A DNA stretch of 64,000 bases from Chaetomium olivaceum (Eukaryota; Ascomycota; Sordariomycetes; Sordariales; Chaetomiaceae): the NCBI GenBank assembly GCA_039881045.1, contig JAYWVB010000038.1, forward strand, positions 1-64,000, given 5' to 3'. Position 1 is the stretch's first letter, and each line of letters opens with the position of its first letter. The notes beneath the pieces are model-generated. The model did no database searches, was not told the DNA's origin, and worked only from the letters and a program-made list of their open reading frames with translations. Below are positions 37,113-47,002 of this stretch, piece after piece. The position numbers and the translations under genes are program-made.

Positions 37113-38162
37113 ATGGACGGGAAACGGCATGCTGCGTCCTTCCAACAGCTGGAGAAGCTCGGCGAGGGTACATATGCTACAGTGAGTGGATATTTTCCTG
37201 ACTTTAATCCTCCCCCCCCAATATGCTAATGTAACCAAAAGGTTTTCAAAGGCCGTAACCGCCAGACAGGCGAGTTGGTGGCGTTGAAGGAAATCCACCT
37301 AGACTCAGAGGAGGGCACGCCTAGTACTGCGATCCGCGAGATCTCACTTATGAAGGAGCTCAAGCACGAAAACATCGTTGCCCTCCACGATGTCATCCAC
37401 ACCGAGAACAAGCTGATGCTCGTCTTCGAGTTCATGGACGGCGATCTCAAGAAGTACATGGACACCCAGGGCGAGGGGTGCCCTGAAGCCCCGGTCATCA
37501 AGTCCTTCATGTACCAGCTGTTGAAGGGGATTGACTTCTGCCACAAGAACCGGGTTCTTCACCGTGACCTGAAGCCCCAGAACCTCTTGATCAACGGCAA
37601 GGGACAGCTCAAGCTTGGTGACTTCGGCCTCGCCAGGGCGTTCGGCATCCCGGTCAACACCTTCTCGAATGAGGTCGTGACGCTCTGGTACCGGGCTCCT
37701 GATGTTCTGCTCGGCAGCCGGACCTACAACACTAGCATCGATATCTGGTCGGCTGGCTGTATCATGGCCGAGATGTTCTCGGGCAGACCCTTGTTCCCCG
37801 GAACCACCAACGAGGACCAGATCATTCGCATCTTCCGCATCATGGGCACCCCGACAGAGCGCACTTGGCCAGGCCTGTCGCAGTTCCCCGAGTACAAGAC
37901 GACCTGGCAGATGTACGCCACGCAGCCCCTCGGCAGCATCCTGCCCCAGATTGACCACCTTGGTATCGACCTCCTCCAACGCATGCTGCAGGTCCGACCT
38001 GAGTTGCGCATTTCGGCGGCCGAGGCACTAGTCCACCCATGGTTCAACGACCTGATCGGGCCTAAGCAGCACCAGCAACACCTTCAGGCACAGCAGATGA
38101 TGCACCCGCATGGGGGTTACCAGCAGACCGTGCCGAGCCAGAGCAACTACGGCGGCTACTAG
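37113..38162 (+). CDS. pho85: Cyclin-dependent kinase of the PHO85/CDK5 type (PSTAIRE)
   Basis: Serine/threonine kinase that acts with Pcl-type cyclins in phosphate, glycogen and cell-cycle control in yeasts. Exons 37113-37181 and 37242-38162 (60-nt intron in the Gly loop) give 329 residues, intact. Visible features: GEGTYATVFKG Gly-rich loop, VALKEI lysine, EEGTPSTAIREISLMKELKH (PSTAIRE helix with the PHO85-type flank), HRDLKPQNLLI catalytic loop, DFGLARAFGIPVNTFSNEVV activation segment and WYRAPDVLLGS. The segment lacks the Thr-His-Glu activation site of CDK1, having Ser-Asn-Glu as PHO85 does. The C-terminus beyond the kinase fold is Gln/His/Gly/Tyr-rich. The start is the ATG giving the standard short N-terminus. 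Confidence 0.95.
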
Positions 38163-39136
38163 TATTAGCAACCATGGATGCCTGCAAGATGGCACTATTG
38201 CACAACCACACGCACCAGCGGATACGGCAGCATGGATTTGGCCAGGACGCATCCGTGGCCATCTTGGTTATCAACATCGACCTATTATGGCAACACTCCC
38301 ACCGAGGCGGACGCTATCCGAGGCGGGATCAATGGCCGGGTCCCCCTTCAGAAGGGACAACTGGATGCAGGATGACCGGACGGGGCGTTTTCGGGACAGC
38401 ATGCTCGTCACTGTTTGTCCACAACTATCGGTGTCCGTAAGTAGGGTAAATGGAGGTGGAGGTGGCAGCCCGTACCGACATTCTTATAATGTTATCGAAT
38501 CGGTGGTAGTGAAAGGGGCCTGAGGAGGGCCACGGGCAGTTATCAATTTCTGGGAGGTCTTCTTGGCTCAACAGGGCGGCGGCAGCGAAAAGAGGAGTTG
38601 GGGATAATAGGATGGAACCGGATAAGCAGGGCCGTGATCGGTCATGAAGGGACGATGAACAAAGGAGGCGGTACGTTTTCTAGCTACCTAGATGGGAAGA
38701 TGGCAAGTGGGATATTTTTGATACGCTTCAGTCTGTTCTTTGGTTGCGGTTGACTATTGTTGTTTGCATACCTATTGTGTACGGCGTACCTACCTTACCT
38801 TACCAAGTTACAGTGTCAAGAGGGTCGTCATGGAGGATCCATTTATGCCCCGGTCGCTGGAATGCATGTACCGGCGGCCCCCACCTTTAAATATCGGACT
38901 GAGTGGACGCCCGAGCCTCTTTGAAGTCGACCAATTTGATTGGTGCGCGCAGCTTCATTGATGCCTCTCCTGCAACGTGCAACCATCAAGACAACACCCA
39001 TCAGCAACAAAGACGCGCGGGAATGGGCAACATCACTTTGTCACCCAAAACCACACTCCCCGGGGATTTTCATAGCTCAATTTTGTGAATGCGACCACTT
39101 TTTTGATAGCACGGCCGCTGCTCCGACCTGGCCACG
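38163..39136. other. Spacer between CDK and SGF73 genes
   Basis: No gene recognised. It contains CCTACCTTACCTTACC-type short repeats at about 38787-38802. Confidence 0.5.
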
Positions 39137-40539
39137 ATGGATTCTCGAAAGGGTACGGCTGCGGCTGCGACACGCGCTCTTTCCCACTTCACGTGCTCTT
39201 TGCTAACCAACTCTGCTCGGCCGCAACAGACGAGGAAGCCACCATTAAGGTAGCCTCGATAAAAAAATCCGTCACTCCCTCGCGACCACAGGCATTCGGC
39301 AAAATCAAGCTGAAGAAAGCCCCACCAAAACAGGCCAAACCCGGGAACTGGAAAGAGGCCAATGTCATTGAAGGTTGGCCGGATTTCAATTTGATATTTT
39401 TACGGTCTCGCTATCTTTTTTTTCCCCTATCGGTCCGCTAATTCTTGCGCTCGATGGCAGAGGACAAGAAAAAATCAAAAGACAATGCGATCACCGCCGC
39501 CTCCCCCAGCCCCGTCACCATCCAGCTCGACGACGCCTCCCGCGAGAACTTCCAGACCGGCCGCCCGCTCGAAGACCAGCTCGATATGTTCCAATGCAAG
39601 CACTGCAAAAAGGTCATCACCCGATCCGCGGGCGGGGAGCACGTCGCCCGGTGCTTGAAAATTAAGAAGGAGAAGGCCCAACGAAAGAAAGAGGCCCGCG
39701 AGGCCCGTGAGCGACTGAAGGAGGCTGCCAGGGAGGAGGAGGCTCGCAAGGCTGAGGGCGACGGCGGCGGTCGGGGCGACGACGATAGCGATGATGATGA
39801 CGAGATCAAGGACGGAAATGCCGGCAAGACGACCGGCAAGGCGAAGAAGACGAACGTCGCCGGCAAGAAGAGGAAGGCCGAGGGCGAGCTCGACAAGGGC
39901 AAGGCCAAGAAGAAGAAGAAGGACGAACCCAAGCCAAAGGCCGCGAAGCCAAAGGGCCCCGTCGATGTGGAGCGGCAGTGCGGCGTACTTCTGCCTAATG
40001 GGCAGCCCTGTGCCCGATCTCTGACGTGCAAGAGCCACAGCATGAGCGCAAAAAGGGCTGTGCCCGGTCGATCTCTACCATACGATATGCTTTTGGCTGC
40101 GTATCAAAAGAAGAACCAGGCCAAACAGCAGAAGGCCGCTATCGACGCTAACGCGCCTTTGGAAGACGAGGACGAAGCGAACCAAGCAGCGGTTGACAGC
40201 GACGAGGAGACGGCCGCCGTGATGAGTGCCTTGGCCAACTGGAACCCGCAACCAGTCGTCCCACAACCCGTGTTTGCGCCCACTAAGCGTCAGTACCAGC
40301 TCGCCCGCCTCCACGAACAGCTCCATACTGCAACGAACGGCGGCCGCGTCAACATCTTCCAAGTCGTCGGCTACGGCGCCCAGCGGCTTCCCGAGGGACA
40401 TCCGGGCCTGCTCGAAAACGAGGACGCGCCGGGCGAGCCGGAGCCGGCCCCCATGGGTGGGGATTTCTCGCGTCGGTCGTCCAGTTTCAGCCTTGGTGGG
40501 CCACCGCAACGGCAGCCGTCGGTTACAAGCCGAGCCTAG
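39137..40539 (+). CDS. sgf73: SAGA-associated factor 73 (Sgf73/ataxin-7 type, SCA7 domain)
   Basis: Subunit of the SAGA deubiquitinase module that anchors it to the complex. Exons 39137-39152 (MDSRK), 39230-39373 and 39461-40539 join in phase to 412 residues at the first TAG. The N-terminus has the conserved GNWKEANVIE. A zinc finger CKHCKKVITRSAGGEHVARC lies near residue 100 and is followed by a Lys/Glu-rich coil. The SCA7 domain reads ERQCGVLLPNGQPCARSLTCKSHSMSAKR and extends to PYDMLLAAYQKK. All zinc ligands are present. The TAG at 40537-40539 is followed in the same frame by a long Gln/Ala-rich sequence (separate entry), so the true end is uncertain. A 54-nt excision 40496-40549 would bypass the stop, but its acceptor (CGAG) is not canonical. 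Confidence 0.9.
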
Positions 40540-41418
40540 GGTGCTCGAGCTTTTAGTGTGCCGACGCCTGCTCTGTACGGGTGGCCGTACCCGAGTGTCA
40601 GCTTTGGAAACGGCGGGTTGGTTCCGCGCCATTCTTCCCTCCCCGACATACATGCTACGCAGGCTATGGGGCCTTGGGCCGCAGTGAATGTTGGGAGGCA
40701 GAGGCAGCTGCAGCCGAACCAGCCAGGGAATCAAGTGGCTCGGTATCAGCAGCTGCTGGCGCAGCAACAGCGGCAGCAGCATCGGCAGCATTATGCCCAA
40801 CAGCAACAAGCCCAACAGCACCAAGTCCAACAGCACCAAGCCCAACCACAGCGGGCCACTGCTCTGCAACAATCCGCCTCAGCCATGGGCTGGGGACAGG
40901 GTCTCAACAAAGAGCAGCTGGGTTACCAGCAAGCGCGGTCCCGAACTTATAATCAAGGATCCATGGAGCAGACGCTGGGACAAGCGCAGTATCAGATTGC
41001 GGCAGTGAGGCGAGAGGCTCATCGTCAGGCGCAGGCCCGGGCTCACGCCCAGCACCTCGCCGCAACCCAGGCTCCGAACCCGCTGGCGAGGTCCCCGTCC
41101 GAGTCGATGACGGCGGCCATGGCCGCCGCCGTGGCGTTTACCGGCCCTCACCACCTCAGGCCTCTGATAGCCTCGCCGCAGTTGTCGGCCGCCGCGGCGT
41201 CTGCGACTGCAACTGCGACCGCGAGCGCGACTGTGTCTGCGTTTACGTCTGCCTTTTCGTCTGCGCCTGCGCCTGCGTTTGGTGCTGCTGCCGCTGGGTC
41301 GCAGTCACAGATGCAGGGATATGCCCAATTGTAGGGTCGGGGGCATATCCAATCGCAGGCTCAAGGACAATTCCAGGGACAGGCTCAGGGTGACCCCGAT
41401 CGGAAGACTGGGCGATAG
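40540..41418 (+). other. In-frame Gln/Ala-rich continuation of SGF73 beyond two TAG codons
   Basis: After the TAG at 40537-40539 the same frame stays open for about 264 codons (FSVPTPALYGWPYPSVSFG, then RYQQLLAQQQRQQHRQHY and an Ala/Ser/Thr-rich stretch ending GYAQL) to another TAG (41332-41334). It then continues for 27 more Gln-rich codons to a third TAG (41416-41418). Composition is continuous across both internal TAGs. Most likely this is the original C-terminus of Sgf73, cut by CAG-to-TAG changes, or sequence errors. Programmed readthrough is possible but the contexts (TAG-G) are not known readthrough signals. Confidence 0.55.
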
Positions 41419-42179
41419 GTGCATGACGATGAGGCGGCGTTTATCGCATTCCACGCTGCTTTTCCTTTTCCGGAACATTGGCATTGAGGCGAGGTACATA
41501 TTATATACCCTACCCCATCCGGTCTCTTTTTTTCTTATTCTTTTAGGGGGGCTCATTTCGGGCAGCCTCTTTTTCGGAGATACCCCCGCCCCCCCCCCTC
41601 CCCAACCCTTTTCTTCCTTGGCTCTACGGATATTTCAAGTTTCCTCTTCTGAAGCATCAGATTCTTACACGGTTATGGTACACGGCATCAACGGCGTTTA
41701 TGATCAGGTGCAACTCGGACTTGGCTTGGGCTGGGATTGGGTCTCGGGCCTGGGTTGGCTTGGTTTCTAGGGGGTTGATATCAAGGCGTTGGGTCGGCGG
41801 TTTACTACAATACATACTTGGTTCCTTCTATATCCGGTCTGAGCATACGTATGAAGGGAAACGGGAACACCCTTTTTCATGATAGCGTTCGAACCGGGTT
41901 TCTCGTTTGGCCTATTTTTTTGTACCTATAATCGCGATGTCCGTTCAACAATGTCCAACTATCCCATGTATCATTTCACCTATCACCCCATCGCATCATC
42001 ATCACCATCATCATTCCACCCTCCAGTTGGCACGACATGGCATAACCAACCTTTAGGTCCTCCTAAAACCAGACCCCCATCCACCAACCACCCTTGATAA
42101 ACCCACCCTCGGCCTTGTCCTTCCCATCACAGGAGGGGCTCCACTCCCCTGACTGGTGACACTCCACTTCCACTCGACA
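41419..42179. other. Spacer before the tRNA gene
   Basis: No gene recognised. Contains a C9 run (41589-41597 area) and a CATCATCATCACC stretch near 41990-42015. Confidence 0.45.
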
Positions 42180-42292
42180 GGGCGTGTGGCTCAGTTGGTA
42201 GAGCGTTCGCTTAGCATTTCCTTGGGACCCTCCATTTGCGAGGTCCGCTCCGGGTGTGCGAAAGGTCCTGGGTTCGATTCCCAGCTCGTCCA
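42180..42292 (+). tRNA. tRNA-Ala (AGC) with a 40-nt intron
   Basis: The 5' acceptor GGGCGTG pairs with 3' CTCGTCC (one GU and one TT mismatch), with discriminator A. The D-arm is GCTC-AGTTGGTA-GAGC. The anticodon stem is TTCGC/GCGAA with loop TTAGCAT and anticodon AGC at 42213-42215. The T-arm is CTGGG-TTCGATT-CCCAG. The intron interrupts the loop one base 3' of the anticodon (about 42217-42256), the standard position for nuclear tRNA introns. The internal promoter boxes are present: A box TGGCTCAGTTGG and B box GGTTCGATTCC. CCA is not encoded. Confidence 0.95.
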
Positions 42293-42331
42293 GAGGTGCT
42301 CTCGAGAAGAAGAGAGATGAGGGGAGGGCGG

Positions 42332-42340
42332 TTTTTTTTT
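42332..42340 (+). terminator. RNA polymerase III terminator (T9)
   Basis: A run of nine T residues 40 bases after the mature 3' end of the tRNA-Ala gene, suited to stop RNA polymerase III. Confidence 0.75.
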
Positions 42341-43422
42341 CCTTTTTCTTTTCTTTTTAAGGGAACTTTATGGTGGGGATTGTAGGGGGAGGAGTTGTCT
42401 TTTTGCTTATGGAGGTTCTATGTCTGTTTGGAAGAGACTAGAACGAGTAGGTGGCTGGAAAGAGTAGGGACTATACTATTTAGACTATAACGGAGACCAA
42501 AAGCTCTTAGTCGGAGGTGGGGGTAGCAAAGTGAATGTGGAATATTTAGGTAGGTGAACTTCCTCTTCCTTTTTACTTTCTTGTCTTTTCCTTCTTCTCT
42601 TTTCTTTCCTCTTTCTTTAACTCCTTTTTTTCTTCTCTTTTTTGTTTTTACTCCAGATAGTTAACGCGGAGTTTGTGTTACGTCTTAAAGACGCCATCCG
42701 AGGACCAAATGGTGTACTATTTACTATTTGTAGAGTTAGGACGAGGAGTGGCTTTATGTTTAGGGATATACTGTAGTTTCAAGACGTTCCAAGCGGTTGA
42801 ATATTAACTTCGGTGCTGCTCTTCAGTGTCGCGGGACGTAACAATCATCAACACCCCTCCGGGATTTCTAGAAAAGCATACGAGGTGAATGCTCCGGCCA
42901 AAACAAAGCCCCGCCTCCAGCTTGGATAAGGCGCCACTCTTTCCGATCAGGCCTTTCTATGCTGCTGCTTTCTCTTGACCAGCAGTATCTAATCTTCCTA
43001 AGGATCCCCTCGCTTGGGCCAGTTGAACCTTTCTCGCCAGCGTATGCTATCGGTAGCAGTGATGATACAAAACGGATCAAACAACAACTTCATGGATCTA
43101 GGTAGAAGGTTAGGTTGGGGTAAGTCACTACTTTGGTTGGCCATTTGGCGGTCGCGTCATCCCTCGCGCCAGGTTGCTCTGCACTCGAATGCCTAACACA
43201 GACAGGTTGGGCCTTCTCTTACAGCTAGGACAAGTGGGAATGGGGTTCCCCTGGCGAATCCCTCGCGTACACTCGAGAAGTTATGGGACTACTTTGTAAA
43301 ACCACTGGCCATAGTAACGGAGCCACCGGACATAGTAAAGTTGGTCTCTACTTGTACATGGCTTCTGTCGGCGCTGCCCGCCGACACCCCTCCATCTCCA
43401 ACGAGCGCTACCCCGCGAAACG
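42341..43422. other. AT-rich spacer between tRNA gene and nuclease-like pseudogene
   Basis: No gene recognised. 42.34-42.80 kb is T-rich and lower in GC than its surroundings. Confidence 0.45.
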
Positions 43423-44854
43423 CTATTCGGCTTTTTGGCGGCTTTTAGCTAGACGCCGCTCTAACTTGGCGGCCCTCCGTTCCAGTTTAGCCAGCTTCCG
43501 TTCCAACTTAGCGCGTGTTTTAGCCGCATGCTCCTGGTTGCGCGCTTCAGCCACGCGTCGCTCAGCTTCGATGCGCTCCTCCTCGCGTGCTTTAGCCACA
43601 CGTCGCTCAGCTTCGATGCGCGCCTCCTTGCGTGCTTCGGCCACACGTCGCTCAGCTTCAGCCTCCGTCCGTTCCGATTCAGCGTGCGCTTCGGCCACAC
43701 GTCGCTCAGCTTCAGCCTCCTTCCGTTCCGATTCAGCGTGCGCTTCAGCCACACGTTGCTGCGCTTCGATGAGCTTCTGATGTGGGTTTTCCTCCTCATC
43801 ACCGATTTCTGTGGTATACTTGGTAGGGTCGTGTGAACGGCGAGCGATACGAAAGATGGCCCCCAGTCGCTCATACGTCAGAGCGATCGCAGGGATTCTA
43901 TTGGGTGGTTAGCCGTAGTCGATCTCTCCAGGCAGAAGGACAATGAGCCTCGTGATCCCCGTCTCCGACTCCGCGGTAGAAGGGCGACAGGCCGCTGCTG
44001 GTAAACCAGTGAAGCCAAGGAAGTCGGAGAGATATAAATCTACTTGCCCGACAGGCTGCTGATTAAGCTCCAGAGCATCATCGTAGAAAAGCTCATGAAC
44101 CTTGGCCCAGGAGCTCGAAGAGCCGTCTGCTACCAGCAAGCTCACCCACGCCTTTTTCGGCTCGGGGTATTGAAGATCCAGGACAAGGACAGCTTGGATC
44201 TTCCCGCCGACGAATCGATGTATTGTCGGGCCTTCCTCTCCACATGGCGGCGGGTCTCGCTCTACGCGACCTCGCAAACCAGAGATGGCAGAGTACCTGC
44301 CCGACCGAATGAGGCATCGCCTTGTTTGAGGATTTTGCCATCCCACTTGATCTGGGCTGTGCCTGGATCGTCGATGGATCGTAGTAAAGTGTGAATTGCC
44401 GGGTCAGTCGTTGTAGCAAGCAACTCTCCGATAAGGATTAGAATACGCTTGTCAAGTCCCCGTTGGGTCTTGCAATGAAGAATGGATTCGCCTATCTCAA
44501 GGTATACCGCCTCGGATTCGTAATCGTATTCCAATCGCCGGATGTTCGGTTGGTCGAGTTCAAGCAGCCGGGCGTCTAGCTGCTGACAGATGGCCGACTT
44601 GGCTCGCCTGCCAGTGGAAGCCAAAAATCGTTTCGGTGCCGCTTTGGGAAGAACTGACAATGTAGTCAAGGACGTCGTCAATTGTGGAAACCTCGAGCCA
44701 AATCTAGGAGGGGCTAGTAATTAGCGAACGCTGTTTGCACAAATAATACGAAACGAAAGAAATGGTGAAATACAGGCTCCGCGTAACGCTCATCCTCAGA
44801 AGCGGCCAGTGATACCGGCAAAGCCGGTAAATCGGAGGTAGTTTGTAAAGCCAT
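43423..44854 (-). pseudogene. Decayed fungal PD-(D/E)XK (Uma2-like) nuclease-family gene with coiled-coil tail
   Basis: Exon 1 (44854-44774, MALQTTSDLPALPVSL...) joins exon 2 from 44703 across a 70-nt intron. The readable protein has IWLEVSTIDDVLDYIVSSS, then (after one extra base near 44600-44680) NIRRLEYDYESEAVYLEIGES, GKILKQGDASFGRAG and SLVCEVA. A TAG (44262-44264) follows, then SETRRHVERKARQYIDSSAG, a missing base near 44210 and KIQAVLVLDLQYPEPKKAW. A TAA (43909-43911) precedes LTYERLGAIFRIARR and an Ala/Glu/Arg coiled coil to 43423. The D-x-S-F ... C-E-V-A ... hydrophobic-LDLQY pattern resembles Uma2-type PD-(D/E)XK folds found in many uncharacterised fungal proteins; this family call is inference. 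Two frame breaks plus two stops in one gene indicate decay, although sequence errors may contribute. Confidence 0.6.
43536..43765 (-). repeat. Tandem coding repeats for a coiled coil
   Basis: About five copies of a 42-54 bp unit containing GCCACACGTCGCTCAGCTTC (plus strand) encode AERRVAEA-type heptads at the end of the nuclease-like pseudogene. The two units at about 43633-43740 are nearly identical and carry an extra HAESER segment. Confidence 0.85.
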
Positions 44855-44899
44855 CGCTGCTGGCGCAGTTAAAGTCGCATCGTTGATGGTTGATGGTTG

Positions 44900-45076
44900 A
44901 TGGGCATTCTCGCTGAGAAGATGGAGGTCGAAGAAAACGCATGCTACCTCTGCAAAGCCATCATGGATCAAGTTGGCCCAAGCGCCTTCCTCTCAAGCGC
45001 ACACACAGGCAAGGAAAGAAGTACAGCACATGTGAACTGCTGTAGAGGTCACGACAGGAACGAGGCAGGAACATGA
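44900..45076 (+). CDS. Possible small Cys/His protein (58 codons)
   Basis: An ATG-initiated frame of 58 codons lies 45 bp from, and divergent to, the nuclease-like pseudogene. It has a CYLC pair, then AHVNCC and RGHD, an arrangement (C-x2-C ... H-x2-C) seen in small zinc-binding modules. No homologue is recognised. It could be a chance frame, or the first exon of a longer gene. Low confidence. Confidence 0.25.
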   Translation: MGILAEKMEVEENACYLCKAIMDQVGPSAFLSSAHTGKERSTAHVNCCRGHDRNEAGT

Positions 45077-45620
45077 CAGCAATTAGAAAAGTGAGGCGTT
45101 CTCACAAACAGCTCTCAACCCGATTCGAGTTTGTGTGAAAGCACCCAGGTTTGTGAAGGACAGTTTGAAAGAGTCACTTCACCAAGGGACAGCAACAACA
45201 AAGTAACCACTTGTTAGAGAGATATAACTACAAAACATACACAGGTGGGTAAGCTGTACGTGATCGGCCTGGCTTGGAGTGCTGTCGAGGTGGTGTAAGG
45301 AGATGTGCGGCTCAGGAGTTGCGTGAAGGGGGGCGGTTCATTGATTGCTTCAAACTCACATGCATGGCATATCCGGCACTAGCACTAGGGATGACGTCGT
45401 TGCGGCTGGGCGCCGCACATCCCGGCTCACACCAAGCAGCCATAAACAGAAGAGGGCAGGATATTTACTTGAACAGTCTTCCAGTATTTGAGATGGCAAA
45501 ACTGGCTCTTGGCGCACCTCTCGAGTTTCCCAAGCGAACATGTACATAACATAACCATAACACAACCAACCCCTCTCCCCCCTTGACCAAACGAACCGAA
45601 CTACCACCCGCAATCCCGCA

Positions 45621-46955
45621 ATGCCCTCCCCATCCCCCCTCCTCCCCGCCCTAGGCCACGCCGCCTCCGGCGCCACCGGCACCGCCATCTCCACGCTCGC
45701 CACCTACCCGCTCGACCTCGTCAACACGCGGCTCAAGGTGCAGCGCCAGCTGCGGCTGGACGGCAGCATCCGAGGCACGGACACGTACAAGGGTGTAGCA
45801 GACGCCTTCTACACCATCTACACGCGCGAGGGCGGCGCGCAGGCCTTCTTTGCGGGGCTGGGTGCCGATGTGCTGAAGTCCGCGGCGGATTCGGGGTTGT
45901 TTTTCTTGTTTTATACGGTGAGCTAGCTTTCCTCTTCCTGTCCTGTTCGTGCCCTCACGCTCCTTTGTGAGGTGGCCTGGGGGGGGAGGGTATCTTTTGT
46001 AGGTGGGTGGATGCTGATGTCGAAGTAGTGGTTCCGCGCGCAGCGGCTGGCGATGCACAAGGATGTGCGCCATCTGCGCGGCATCGAGGAGCTGGCGGTG
46101 GGTGCGGCCGCGGGGGCGTGCGCTAAGTTGTTCACCACGCCTGTGAGCAACATTGTTACGAGGCGGCAGACGGCTAGTTTGCTCGACAGCAGTAGTAGTA
46201 ACGACAAAAGTAAAAGTACTACGGCGGAAGAAGGGAAAGTAACGGGGACGGCGGCGCGGGACCTGAGCTTCGGCGAGATCATCTCAGAGATGCGGCGAGA
46301 ACGCGGGATACTCGGGTTATGGGCGGGCTACTCGGCCAGCTTGGTGTTGACGCTGAACCCCAGTATCACATTCTTTTTGCAGCAAGTGCTAAAGAGGGCG
46401 TTAGTAGCGAGAGAACGGTGGGACGACCCGGGCGCATCGACAACGTTCCTTCTAGCGGCGGCGAGCAAGGTCGTCGCGACGAGCGTGACGTACCCGTTCC
46501 AGATCGCCAAGGCGCGAGTGCAGGTGTCAGCGGCGCCAGAAGAAAAGGCGAAGGGTGGGAAGCAGGTTGGAAGGGACAACATCTTTGCGACAGTATTGAG
46601 GATAGCGAGGGCCGAAGGGGGAAAGGCGTTGTATGACGGGATTGGCGGCGAGTTGCTCAAGGGTTTCTTCAGCCACGGCACGACCATGCTGTCCAAGGAC
46701 GTCATCCACCGTTTTATCGTGCAGCTTTATTTCGCTATCTTGGCCGTCTTGAAACGGAATCCTCACTTCAGGGCGAGGCTATTTGCGAGGATAAAGAAAG
46801 CCCGCGAAGAGGCGCGGGAACGGTATCTCCGGGCTTCGTCGTCAGGGGCAGACGAAATCCGCCGGGGAGCACGCTATGTCAAGAATGCAGTTGACTCAGG
46901 GCAGAACACGCCGGGCAGTTGGTTGGGTGCGGTCCAGAAGAAGACCGGGAGCTGA
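45621..46955 (+). CDS. Mitochondrial-carrier family protein, peroxisomal adenine-nucleotide (ANT1/PMP47) type
   Basis: Membrane transporter. Exons 45621-45917 and 46029-46955 (111-nt intron) give 407 residues, intact. Three carrier repeats are visible through their signatures: YPLDLVNTRLKVQ (about residue 30), TTPVSNIVTRRQ (about 135) and YPFQIAKARVQ (about 260). They are preceded or followed by the usual acidic/Gly patterns (EGGAQAFFAGLGADVLKS, ERGILGLWAGYSASLVL, EGGKALYDGIGGELLKG). A Ser/Lys-rich insert (about 150-170) lies in the second repeat. Pairing with ANT1/PMP47 rests on the divergent second signature and extended C-terminus. The yeast relative imports ATP into peroxisomes. The gene ends 47 bp from the convergent NOSIP-type gene. 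Confidence 0.85.
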
Positions 46956-47002
46956 GAAGGCAGTTAATCCGAAAGAAATTGTACCATCAGCTTAGGATCC
47001 CC

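Noticed and set aside
39438..40043. Long minus-strand frames opposite SGF73
   Set aside because: Antisense shadows of the Lys/Glu-rich coding sequence, giving Leu/Ser/Phe-rich text with no domain.
28086..41418. Reassignment of TAG to glutamine
   Set aside because: Many intact genes here end naturally at TAG (ABCC, CDK, tafazzin, G3BP), so UAG is a working stop.
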